Below, one piece after another: positions 49,884-58,425 of a stretch of 64,000 bases of DNA (its first letter is position 1; every line of letters begins with the position of its first letter). This DNA comes from Aliigemmobacter aestuarii (GTDB lineage: Bacteria > Pseudomonadota > Alphaproteobacteria > Rhodobacterales > Rhodobacteraceae), in assembly GCF_004799285.1 (NCBI RefSeq), contig NZ_SSND01000002.1, positions 124,001-188,000 on the forward strand, written 5' to 3'. The notes beneath the pieces were generated by a model, which saw only the letters and a program-made list of their open reading frames with translations, had not been told where the DNA came from and did no database searches. The position numbers were made by a program, and so were the translations under genes.

Positions 49884-52709
49884 ATGCCCTTCGTCGAACT
49901 GTCCGCCACGTCGAACTTCACATTCCTCACCGGGGCCTCCCACCCCGAAGAGATGATGCGGCGTGCCGGTGAACTGGGGATGGAGGCGCTCGCCATCGCC
50001 GACCGCAATTCGGTGGCCGGGATCGTGCGCGCCCATGTCGAGGCGCGCGAGATCCGGCGACTGGCTGGCCGCGGACCCCGGCTCATCCCCGCGGCGCGCG
50101 TCGTCCTGCGCGATGGCCTTGCGGTGACCACCCTGCCGCAGGACCGCGCGGGATGGGGGCGGCTTTGCCGCCTGCTTAGCCTCGGCCAGGGGCGTGCCGC
50201 CAAGGGGCAGTGCGATCTGGGTCTGGATGACCTTCTGGAATGGGGGGAGGGGATGGTTCTGGCCATCCATCCTCCCAGATCAGGGCCACAGGCGCCGCGG
50301 CCGGGCGGCGGCGCGGGCGGATGGGCGTCACAGGCAGAACGGCTGGCGCGCCGCTTCGGGACGGATGTGCACCTGCTGCTTGCGCCCTTCTATGACGGTC
50401 AGGACCGCGCGCGCATCGCAGCCCTGGCCGACTGGGCCGGGGCGCGGGCGATCCCCACCCTCGCCTCGGCCCTGCCGATGATGCACACCGCCGCCCGCCG
50501 CCGCCTCGCCGATGTGCTGACCGCGATCCGGCTGGGGTGCCGGGTCGAGGATCTGGGCCGCCACGCCCTGACCCATGCCGAACAGCGCCTGCGCTCCGAG
50601 GCCGAGATGCTGCATCTCTTCCGCGGGCACGAGGCCGCGGTCCGCCGCAGTGCCGAGATCGCCCAAGGGCTGCGCTTCAGCCTGGACGACCTGAGCTATG
50701 AATATCCCTCCGAGATCACCGGAGACGAGACCGCCGCCGCGCGGCTGGCGCGGCTGACGGCCGCCGGGCTGCGCTGGCGCTATCCCGCCGGGGTGCCCGA
50801 CCGTGTCCAGGCCCAGGCCGATCACGAACTCGCCCTGATCGGGCGGCTGGGGTATGAGCCCTACTTCCTGACCGTCCACGATATCGTGGATTACGCGCGG
50901 TCGCGCGGCATCCTGTGCCAGGGGCGCGGATCGGCCGCCAATTCGGTGGTCTGCTATGCGCTCGGCGTCACCTCCGTCAGCCCCGAGATCGGCACGATGG
51001 TCTTCGAACGCTTCGTCAGCGAGGCGCGCAACGAACCGCCCGACATCGACGTGGATTTCGAACACGAACGCCGCGAGGAGGTGATCCAGCACATCTATGC
51101 CCGCTATGGCCGCCACCGCGCGGGGCTCTGCGCCACGGTGATCCATTACCGGGGCAAGCGGGCCGTGCGCGAGGTCGGGCGCGCAATGGGCCTGTCCGAG
51201 GACACGCTGGCCGCGCTTTCCAGCCAGATCTGGGGCTGGGGCGGACCAGGCCAGATCACGGCGGCGCGGCTGCACGAGATCGGGCTTGACCCGGCCGACC
51301 ACCGGCTGCGACTGGCGCTGCACCTGATCGACGAAATCCAGGGCTTTCCCCGCCACCTGTCGCAGCATGTCGGCGGTTTCATCATCACCGAGGGCCGGCT
51401 GGACGAGCTGTGCCCGATCGAGAACGCGGCGATGGAGGATCGCACCATCATCCCCTGGGACAAGGACGACATCGACGCGCTGAAGATCCTCAAGGTGGAC
51501 ATCCTCGCGCTTGGCATGCTCAGTTGCATCCGCAAGGGGTTCGACCTGATCCGCCGCCATCACGGCATCGGGCTGACGCTCGCCACGCTGCCACCAGAAG
51601 ACCCCGAGACCTATGACATGCTGTGCCGGGCCGACAGCCTCGGGGTGTTCCAGGTGGAAAGCCGGGCGCAGATGAACTTCCTGCCCCGGATGCGGCCACG
51701 CTCATTCTACGATCTGGTCATCCAGGTGGCGATCATCCGCCCCGGCCCGATCCAGGGTGACATGGTGCATCCCTACCTGCGGCGGCGCAACGGGCAGGAG
51801 GCGGTCAGCTTCCCCTCCGACGCCCTGGGCCGGGTGCTGGGCAAGACACTGGGCGTGCCGCTGTTCCAGGAACAGGCGATGCAGATCGCCATCGTCGGCG
51901 CGGGCTTCACCCCCGAAGAGGCCGACCGCCTGCGCCGGTCGCTGGCGACCTTCAAGAAACACGGCAATGTCAGCGAATTCCACGGCAGGTTCATGGCGGG
52001 AATGCGCGCCAATGGCCATGACGAGGATTTCGCCGCGCGCTGCTTTGCCCAGATCGAGGGCTTTGGCAGCTATGGCTTTCCCGAAAGCCACGCGGCAAGC
52101 TTCGCGCTTCTGGTCTATGCCAGCGCCTGGATGAAACGCCACCATCCCGGCATCTTCGCCTGCGCGCTGCTGAATTCCCAGCCGATGGGCTTCTACGCCC
52201 CGGCCCAGATCGTGCGCGATGCCCGGGAACACGGCGTCACCGTTCTGCCCCCCTGCATCAACCGAAGCCATTGGGACAATGTGATGGAACCCGACGGGCA
52301 GGGCGGGCTCGCATTGCGGCTGGGCTTCCGCCAGATCCGGGGCCTGGCCGAGGACGAGGCGCTGTGGATCGTGGCCGCCCGCGGCAACGGCTATGCCGCG
52401 CTGGCCGATGTCTGGCGCCGCGCGGGCGTGCCCCCGGCCACCCTGACCCGCCTGGCCGAGGCGGATGTCTTCGCCGCCCTTGGCCTGACCCGGCGCGCGG
52501 CGCTGTGGGAGGCCCGCGCCCTGGGCGGCCCGGCACCGCTGCCGCTTTTCGCCGCCGACATGGATGGCGAGGCACTGGCCGAACCTGCCGTGACCCTGCC
52601 CCGGATGACCGAAGGCGAGGCGGTGGTCGAGGATTACCAGGCGCTGCGCCTGACGCTGCGCGCCCATCCCGTCGCGCTGCTGCGCCCCTTCCTGACCCCC
52701 GCAGCCTGA
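49884..52709 (+). CDS. dnaE2: error-prone DNA polymerase DnaE2
   Basis: 941 residues. N-terminal PHP domain (FVELSATSNFTFLTGASHPEEMM, IADRNSVAG), polymerase core with GRGSAANSVVCYALG and the catalytic PPDIDVDFEHERR, later SQHVGGFIITEGRLDELCPIE and QEQAMQIAIVGAGFTPEEADRLRRSL. The AHAASFALLVYASAWMKRHHP region is also standard. It makes SOS-induced translesion synthesis and mutations together with ImuB. I chose the start at 49884, because an upstream ATG at 49836 would put the LexA box inside the gene. Confidence 0.94.
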   Translation: MPFVELSATSNFTFLTGASHPEEMMRRAGELGMEALAIADRNSVAGIVRAHVEAREIRRLAGRGPRLIPAARVVLRDGLAVTTLPQDRAGWGRLCRLLSLGQGRAAKGQCDLGLDDLLEWGEGMVLAIHPPRSGPQAPRPGGGAGGWASQAERLARRFGTDVHLLLAPFYDGQDRARIAALADWAGARAIPTLASALPMMHTAARRRLADVLTAIRLGCRVEDLGRHALTHAEQRLRSEAEMLHLFRGHEAAVRRSAEIAQGLRFSLDDLSYEYPSEITGDETAAARLARLTAAGLRWRYPAGVPDRVQAQADHELALIGRLGYEPYFLTVHDIVDYARSRGILCQGRGSAANSVVCYALGVTSVSPEIGTMVFERFVSEARNEPPDIDVDFEHERREEVIQHIYARYGRHRAGLCATVIHYRGKRAVREVGRAMGLSEDTLAALSSQIWGWGGPGQITAARLHEIGLDPADHRLRLALHLIDEIQGFPRHLSQHVGGFIITEGRLDELCPIENAAMEDRTIIPWDKDDIDALKILKVDILALGMLSCIRKGFDLIRRHHGIGLTLATLPPEDPETYDMLCRADSLGVFQVESRAQMNFLPRMRPRSFYDLVIQVAIIRPGPIQGDMVHPYLRRRNGQEAVSFPSDALGRVLGKTLGVPLFQEQAMQIAIVGAGFTPEEADRLRRSLATFKKHGNVSEFHGRFMAGMRANGHDEDFAARCFAQIEGFGSYGFPESHAASFALLVYASAWMKRHHPGIFACALLNSQPMGFYAPAQIVRDAREHGVTVLPPCINRSHWDNVMEPDGQGGLALRLGFRQIRGLAEDEALWIVAARGNGYAALADVWRRAGVPPATLTRLAEADVFAALGLTRRAALWEARALGGPAPLPLFAADMDGEALAEPAVTLPRMTEGEAVVEDYQALRLTLRAHPVALLRPFLTPAA

Positions 52710-52725
52710 GCTGGCGAATGGCGAA

Positions 52726-52745
52726 AGGGTGCAGACAGCCCCCAT
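52726..52745. repeat. solitary h5-like hairpin after dnaE2
   Basis: GGGTGC-AGACA-GCCCCC: the same AGACA loop and C-rich arm as h5 of copies A and B, with one mismatch in the stem. Placed 17 bases after the dnaE2 stop, ahead of the convergent transglycosylase gene. It may be a decayed fragment of the element or a terminator. Confidence 0.5.
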
Positions 52746-52756
52746 TGCTGCACGGA

Positions 52757-54004
52757 TCAGCGCAGCAGGTCGATCAGTGCGGGGTTGGCATAGCCGTCGG
52801 GCACCATGCCCCGCGACCGCTGGAACGCGCGGATCGCGGCGATGGTGTTGGGGCCGATCCGGCCGTCCACCCCGAAGGTGTCAAAGCCGCTTTCCGTCAG
52901 CAACCGTTGCAGCGAAAGCCGTTCATCAAGCGTCAGCGCCCGGTCCTCGCGCGGCCAGGGGGCCCGGATCGGCGGGCCGCCCTGCAGCCGGTCGGCCAGA
53001 TGGCCCACCCCGATCACATAGGCATCCGCGGTGTTATACCTCTCGATCACCTGGAAGTTCGAAAAGATCAGGAAGGCCGCGCCGCGGTGCCCGGCGGGCA
53101 GCAGGACAGAGGCCGCCCCATGATCGGGCAGGTCCCCCCCGTCCACCGCGCGGACCCCCATCGCCTGCCAGTCGGCGACGGGCTTCTTCACCCGTTCGCT
53201 GGTCTGTTCATAGTCGAAGCCTTCGGGCAGGGTGATCTCGAGCCCCCAGGGCATTCCTTTCGTCCAACCCCAATGGGCGAGGTAGGCAGCAGCCGAACCA
53301 AGCCCGTCGGCAGGGCGCGACGCGTCCCAGATGTCGCGCCGCCCGTCGCCATCGTGATCGACGGCGAAGGCCAGGAAGCTTGACGGCATGAACTGCGTAT
53401 GTCCCATCGCCCCGGCCCAACTGCCCTTCATCCGCTCGGGGCTGACATCGCCCGCCGCGACGATCCGCAGGGCGGCGATCAGCTCGCGTTCGAAGAAGGC
53501 CGCGCGGCGCCCGTCATAGGCGAGCGTGGCCAAGGCGGCGAGCGTCGGCGTGTCGCCCATGTAGCTGCCATAGGCGGTTTCCAGCCCCCAGATCGCGGCC
53601 ACAACATGCCGGTCGACGCCATAGCGGTCTTCCACCTCGCGCAAAAGCGCGTCGTGCTGCGCGATGGCCCTGCGTCCGGCTTCGACCCGCGCATCCGACA
53701 CGGCGCTGTCGAGATAATCCCAGATCGTCTTGGTGAACTCGCTCTGGTTGCGGTCTTTCCGGACGATGTCGGGATCGAACGACGCCCCGCGCAAGGCGCG
53801 GTCAAACAGAGCCGCGTCGATCCCCTGCTCCAGCGCGCGGGTGCGGAACCCGGCCAGCCAGTCCTCGAACCCGGCCTCGGTTCCGGTGATTTCGAGTGTC
53901 ATGCGCTCGGCCCCCGTATCGCTCTGGGACAGGGCGGTCTGCGCCGGCAGATCGACCGGAAAGGCCACCAGACCCGCCATCACCAACCCGAAGACAACCC
54001 GCAT
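52757..54004 (-). CDS. MltB-family lytic murein transglycosylase with peptidoglycan-binding domain
   Basis: 415 residues with a signal peptide (about 1-21). The catalytic Glu lies in AAIWGLETAYGSYMGDTPTLAALATLAYD; GAMGHTQFMPSSFLAFAVDHDGDG and GLGSAAAYLAHWGWTKG are family segments. The last 60 residues form a peptidoglycan-binding domain (GVDGRIGPNTIAAIRAFQRSRG). It cuts glycan strands to anhydromuropeptides. Start chosen so that the signal peptide begins MRVVFGL. Confidence 0.93.
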   Translation of the reverse strand: MRVVFGLVMAGLVAFPVDLPAQTALSQSDTGAERMTLEITGTEAGFEDWLAGFRTRALEQGIDAALFDRALRGASFDPDIVRKDRNQSEFTKTIWDYLDSAVSDARVEAGRRAIAQHDALLREVEDRYGVDRHVVAAIWGLETAYGSYMGDTPTLAALATLAYDGRRAAFFERELIAALRIVAAGDVSPERMKGSWAGAMGHTQFMPSSFLAFAVDHDGDGRRDIWDASRPADGLGSAAAYLAHWGWTKGMPWGLEITLPEGFDYEQTSERVKKPVADWQAMGVRAVDGGDLPDHGAASVLLPAGHRGAAFLIFSNFQVIERYNTADAYVIGVGHLADRLQGGPPIRAPWPREDRALTLDERLSLQRLLTESGFDTFGVDGRIGPNTIAAIRAFQRSRGMVPDGYANPALIDLLR

Positions 54005-54066
54005 GACTTCCCCTGCCCGTTTTGCCAAAGGTTAGCGGGAAAGAGCAGGCCCGGAAAGCCGTGACC

Positions 54067-56334
54067 TCAGCGGCGGCGGCGCACGACCTTGCGCTTGACC
54101 TTTTCGGCCTTGCCCCGCGCCCGCGCGGCCTTGCGGCGCATCGGGCCGCCGCGTCCGCCGGACTTGCCCGCGGGCAGCGGTCGGTTCTCGATCTCGATCA
54201 GTTCCAGCATCAGGCCGCCGGTCACCGGCACGGCTTCGGCCAGACGCACCGTGACCTTCTGCCCGATCCCGATCGTCAGGCCCGTATCGGACCCCATCAG
54301 CGTCTGGCTGTCAGGATCATAGTGGAAGAACTCGCGCCCCACCTCTCGGATCGGGATCAGCCCGTCGGCGCCGGTCTCGTCCAGTTTCACGAACAGGCCG
54401 AAACGCTGCACGCCCGAAACGCGGCCGCTGAAGGTGCTGCCCACCCGGTCCGAAAGATAGGCGGCAAGATAGCGGTCGGTCGTGTCGCGTTCGGCCATCA
54501 TCGACCGGCGTTCCGTCTCGCTGACCTGGACGGCGGTTTCCTCCAGCTGCTCGGTATCCTGCGCCGAGAGCCCGTCGCTGCCCCAGCCATGCGCCGCGAT
54601 CAGCGCGCGATGCACGATCAGGTCGGAATAGCGCCGGATCGGCGAGGTGAAATGCGCGTAGGACCTGAGCGCCAGCCCGAAATGGCCGAAATTCTCGGCG
54701 TTGTAATAGGCCTGGGTCATCGACCGCAGCGTGGTGATGTTCAGCAGTTCGTCGAATTCCGTACCCTCGGCCTGCGCCAGAAGCCGGTTCAGGTGCGCGG
54801 TCTTCAGGACCTGCCCCTTGGCCAGGGTGAAGCCCGACGCCTCCGCCACCTCGCGCAGCGCATCCAGCTTTTCGGGGCTGGGTTCCTCGTGCACGCGGAA
54901 CAAGAGCGGGCGGCGCAGGCGGGTCAGTTCCTCGGCCGCGGCCACATTGGCGAGGATCATGAATTCCTCGATCAGGCGATGCGCATCGAAGCGCTCCTTG
55001 AAGGCCACCGACAGCACGCGCCCATCCTCGGAAAGCTCGATCCGCCGCTCCGGCAGGTCAAGGTCCAGCGGCTGGCGTTCGGCGCGGGCGAGTTTCGTCG
55101 CCTCGTAGGCGGCGAACAGCGGCCGCAGCACGGTGTCGAGAAGGGGCAGGGTCTTGTCGTCGGGCGCGCCATCCACGGCGGCCTGAACCTGCGCATAGTT
55201 GAGCGAGCCGCGCGACCGCATCATGCCGCGCGCGAAACGGTGGCCGATCTTTTCGCCCTGCGCGTTCAGCTTCATCCGCACCGCCATGCAGGGCCGGTCG
55301 ACATGTTCGTGCAGCGAACACAGGTCGCCCGAAAGGATGTCGGGCAGCATCGGCACGACCCGGTCGGGAAAATAGGTGGAATTGCCGCGCTTGCGTGCCT
55401 CTCGGTCCAGCGCGGATTGCGGGCGGACGTAATGGGCGACATCCGCAATGGCGACCCAGACGACATGGCCGCCAATGTTCTTCGGGTCGTCATCGGGATG
55501 GGCATAGACCGCGTCATCGCGGTCGCGCGCATCAACCGGGTCGATGGTCACAAGGGGCAGGTCACGAAGATCCTCGCGCTCGGCCATCGGCGCAGGTTCG
55601 GCACGGTCGGCCTCGGCGATGACGGCATCGGGGAACTGGTCGGGGATGCCATGCTGGTGGATCGCGATCAGGCTGACGGCGCGCGGCCCCGTCGGATCGC
55701 CCAGACGCGCCACGATGCGGGCGGCGGGCAGGCCCATCCGTTTGGGTCCGGCCTGTTCGGCCTCCACAAGCTCGCCATCGCGCGCCCCGCCGGTCAGATC
55801 GGGGGCCACGCGCCATTCCTTGTCCGCGCCCTTGTCGATGGGCAGGATGCGCCCGCCCTCGGCCCCCTGCCGGAAAATCCCAAGAACCCGCACCGGATTG
55901 GTGCCGATCTTGCGAATCAGGCGCGCCTCATAGCTGTGGTCGGTCGCGTTGACGGGCGTCAGCCGGGCGAGGATACGGTCACCCTGCCCAAGCGCCGGGT
56001 CCTCGCGTCGCGTCACGATCAGGATGCGCGGCGCCTCGGCAGCGGCCTCGCCGTCCAGTTCCAGCGGGCGGGCGAACAGATCGCCCTGGGCATCCGGTGC
56101 CATCACCTGAAGGATCGACACCGGCGGCAATTGCCCCGGTTCGCGATAGGCGCGGGCCTTTTTGGAAAGCTGGCCCTCGGCCTCCATCTCTTTCAGGATC
56201 CGCTTCAACTCCACCCGCAGGGCCGAGCCGCGGATGCCGAAGGCCTTGGCGATGTCGCGCTTGGCCGTCAGGGTGGGGTTGTCAGCGATCCATTGCAGGA
56301 TCTGTTCTTTCGAAGGCAGCTGTTCCATTGCCAT
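54067..56334 (-). CDS. rnr: ribonuclease R
   Basis: 755 residues. N-terminal winged helix (IADNPTLTAKRDIAKAFGIRG), cold-shock domains, the RNB catalytic Asp cluster in TIDPVDARDRDDAVYA, then VHRALIAAHGW and an S1 domain (FSGRVSGVQRFGLFVKL), with a very basic C-terminal tail. It degrades structured RNA 3' to 5', including defective ribosomal and tmRNA-tagged messages. The tail is of the kind that helps unwinding. No neighbour in the same transcript is evident. Confidence 0.95.
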   Translation of the reverse strand: MAMEQLPSKEQILQWIADNPTLTAKRDIAKAFGIRGSALRVELKRILKEMEAEGQLSKKARAYREPGQLPPVSILQVMAPDAQGDLFARPLELDGEAAAEAPRILIVTRREDPALGQGDRILARLTPVNATDHSYEARLIRKIGTNPVRVLGIFRQGAEGGRILPIDKGADKEWRVAPDLTGGARDGELVEAEQAGPKRMGLPAARIVARLGDPTGPRAVSLIAIHQHGIPDQFPDAVIAEADRAEPAPMAEREDLRDLPLVTIDPVDARDRDDAVYAHPDDDPKNIGGHVVWVAIADVAHYVRPQSALDREARKRGNSTYFPDRVVPMLPDILSGDLCSLHEHVDRPCMAVRMKLNAQGEKIGHRFARGMMRSRGSLNYAQVQAAVDGAPDDKTLPLLDTVLRPLFAAYEATKLARAERQPLDLDLPERRIELSEDGRVLSVAFKERFDAHRLIEEFMILANVAAAEELTRLRRPLLFRVHEEPSPEKLDALREVAEASGFTLAKGQVLKTAHLNRLLAQAEGTEFDELLNITTLRSMTQAYYNAENFGHFGLALRSYAHFTSPIRRYSDLIVHRALIAAHGWGSDGLSAQDTEQLEETAVQVSETERRSMMAERDTTDRYLAAYLSDRVGSTFSGRVSGVQRFGLFVKLDETGADGLIPIREVGREFFHYDPDSQTLMGSDTGLTIGIGQKVTVRLAEAVPVTGGLMLELIEIENRPLPAGKSGGRGGPMRRKAARARGKAEKVKRKVVRRRR

Positions 56335-56393
56335 CGCCTAGCACGCGACGACGCCTTGCACAAACCCGGCGTGCACGGCACGGCCCGCAGAAA

Positions 56394-56545
56394 GGGGGCC
56401 CTGCCCCCTCGGGCCTTTGGCCCTCACCCCCGGGATATTTAAAGACAGAAAATGACAACTTGAATCAGGGTTTCATTTTCTGTCCGGAAATATCCTCGGG
56501 GGGTGAATTTGCCGTCAGGCAAAGAGGGGGGCAGACAGCCCCCCT
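56394..56545. repeat. five-hairpin intergenic element, copy B
   Basis: h1 AGGGGGC/GCCCCCT (56394); h2 GGGCC/GGCCC (56412); h3 arms at 56425-56456 and 56474-56507 including a perfect 12-bp stem GACAGAAAATGA/TCATTTTCTGTC; h4 TTTGCC/GGCAAA (56510); h5 GGGGGGC-AGACA-GCCCCCC (56527), identical to copy A. It fills the gap between rnr and the gene ending at 56567, on opposite coding strand to copy A's neighbours but in the same orientation. Confidence 0.85.
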
Positions 56546-56566
56546 GTCCCGGTCGCCGCCCGCGCC

Positions 56567-57583
56567 TCAGTCGAACGTGCCGGTGACGCGGCCGAACAGC
56601 ATGAAGGCGCGTGCGGTGCGGGTTTCGGCCAGATCGGCGATCTCGGCGTCGGTCGCGTTCTTCTCGAACTCGGAAAAGGTCTTGTCGAAGGTCCGCAGGA
56701 AATGATGCGCGGCATCGCGGAAGATCGGGTCGTCCTTCATGCGCGCCGCTGTCAACGCAAGGCTCGACCGGTCGCGCACGCCTCCGAGTGCGGCAATGGC
56801 GCGGCCCCGTTCCCCGGCGGCGAACCGGCGCCATACCTCGGGCCGGGCCAGATCAGGCTTGAGGTCATCCATGAAGATGCCCTCTTGCGACAGCAGCGTC
56901 AGCACATCCTGCGCGGCCCGGATCAGGCGGGCGACGTTGCGATCCTCAAGCGCGAGGCGCAGGGCGCGAAATCCCTCCTTGTCCTCGGCAGTTTCCGGGA
57001 ACTGCAGGGCGCGTACGAAATCCGCGACCGACAGCGGCGGACGCAGGTCTTCGGCCGGGGTTCCAAGCGCGAGCGCGGGTTGTTCATCGACCGGTGCGGC
57101 GCGCGGCGCGACCAGCGCCGCCTTGCGATCGGCCGAGGGAACCGTCAGCGCCGCATCGCGGCGCGAGGTGAAGGTGGCCAGCACGGTTTCCGCCTGCCGG
57201 GTGACGGCCGCGATTTCGTCCAGCTTCTTTTCGACCGAAGGCTTGATCCCCGAGGCCTGGGCCTGCTGTCCCGCCACATAGGCATGGCGCATCGCGTCGA
57301 CCGCCGCCTGAAGCCGCGCGGCCTCGTCCCGGAGCGCGCGCACGCTGCGCAGCGTGATCACCGTCACCCAGATCAACGCCAGCGGCAGGAAGACGACCAG
57401 CAGCGTCATCACCAGCCCAAGCGCCGACCGGCCCTCGGGGGCGGTGAACATATAGGCCAGGACGGCCACGACCCACACGGCGCTGAGCAGCGCCGCCATC
57501 AGTTCATAGCCGGTCAGCCCGGGTTTCGGGGCAGCGGGCGGCACGGGTCCCGCAGGCTTTGATGTTGGGTTCTGTTCCGGCAT
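56567..57583 (-). CDS. membrane protein of unknown function upstream of element B, next to greA
   Basis: 338 residues. A proline-rich N-terminus, two membrane segments (about 25-45 and 55-76), a helical/coiled-coil stretch (about 78-135, LRDEAARLQAAVDAMRHAY...) and a helical C-terminal domain of about 140 residues (LSVADFVRALQFPETAEDKEGFRALRLALEDRN) with no enzymatic motif. No named family comes to mind. It follows greA on the same strand. Start at MPEQN is chosen over an ATG 48 bases upstream. Confidence 0.75.
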   Translation of the reverse strand: MPEQNPTSKPAGPVPPAAPKPGLTGYELMAALLSAVWVVAVLAYMFTAPEGRSALGLVMTLLVVFLPLALIWVTVITLRSVRALRDEAARLQAAVDAMRHAYVAGQQAQASGIKPSVEKKLDEIAAVTRQAETVLATFTSRRDAALTVPSADRKAALVAPRAAPVDEQPALALGTPAEDLRPPLSVADFVRALQFPETAEDKEGFRALRLALEDRNVARLIRAAQDVLTLLSQEGIFMDDLKPDLARPEVWRRFAAGERGRAIAALGGVRDRSSLALTAARMKDDPIFRDAAHHFLRTFDKTFSEFEKNATDAEIADLAETRTARAFMLFGRVTGTFD

Positions 57584-57631
57584 GGCGGACGCTTCCGATC
57601 GCAGGCCCCGATCGCGGGTGTTGAAGGTCAA

Positions 57632-58102
57632 TCAGACAAAACGGACACTGACGATTTCGTAACTCCGGTCGCCACCGGGGGTGCGGACCTCGACGCTGTC
57701 GCCTTCGTCCTTTCCGATCAGGGCGCGGGCAAGCGGCGACTTGATGTTCAGCAGGCCACGCTCGATGTCGGCCTCGGCCTCGCCCACGATCTGGTAGGTC
57801 TTTTCTTCCTCGGTGTCCTCGTCGATCAGGGTCACGGTCGCGCCGAACTTCACCGATCCCGAAAGCCTCGTGGGGTCGATCACATCGGCCAGCGACAGCA
57901 TCGCCTCGAGCTGGGCGATGCGGCCTTCGATGAAGCTCTGTTTCTCGCGCGCCGAATGGTATTCGGCGTTCTCGGAAAGGTCCCCGTGTTCGCGCGCCTC
58001 TGCAATGGCGCGGATCACGGCGGGGCGTTCCACCGATTTCAGCGTCTTGAGTTCCTCGTCGAGCGCGTTGAAACCCGCGCGGGTCATCGGGATCTTTTCC
58101 AT
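57632..58102 (-). CDS. greA: transcription elongation factor GreA
   Basis: 156 residues. N-terminal coiled-coil with the acidic tip region [23 protein letters not shown] and a C-terminal FKBP-like domain ([35 protein letters not shown]). It enters the RNA polymerase secondary channel and stimulates cleavage of backtracked transcripts. Single gene or head of a two-gene unit with the membrane protein downstream (48-base gap). Confidence 0.97.
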   Translation of the reverse strand: MEKIPMTRAGFNALDEELKTLKSVERPAVIRAIAEAREHGDLSENAEYHSAREKQSFIEGRIAQLEAMLSLADVIDPTRLSGSVKFGATVTLIDEDTEEEKTYQIVGEAEADIERGLLNIKSPLARALIGKDEGDSVEVRTPGGDRSYEIVSVRFV

Positions 58103-58425
58103 TGGTCACTTCACGCAAAAGACAAAGCCACAGCCCGTGCAGGCGGTGACTCTGTCAACTTCCTCTGTCCCGCACCAGACCCGAAGGCCCGGTCGATTGC
58201 AAGGGGGTAGGCCGCGGCGGTCGCGAGCAAGGGCGAAAAACCGCGCCGGGCGGTTCGGGGCGACGCCGGGAATGTCCGGGCGATGCCGCTTCCGTGCCCC
58301 GTGATGCCGCGTAACGATTGAACGCAGCCGCGCCATAAGGTAACGCAGGGCGCAGCCTGCGGGTAAGGAAGTTGCGCGGCCGCCACAAGGGATGGCACCG
58401 CCACGGCGAAGGATAGGGAAGCGAC
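58103..58425. other. 323-base gap between divergent greA and ETF-QO genes
   Basis: I see no gene, good promoter pair or strong palindrome here. The sequence is GC-rich with a weak repeat (GTAACG near 58311 and 58341). It must contain both promoters, as the genes diverge. Confidence 0.5.

Noticed and set aside
54022-56442. 806-residue open frame antisense to rnr
   Set aside because: Composition is typical of a GC shadow and it spans element B and two gene ends.
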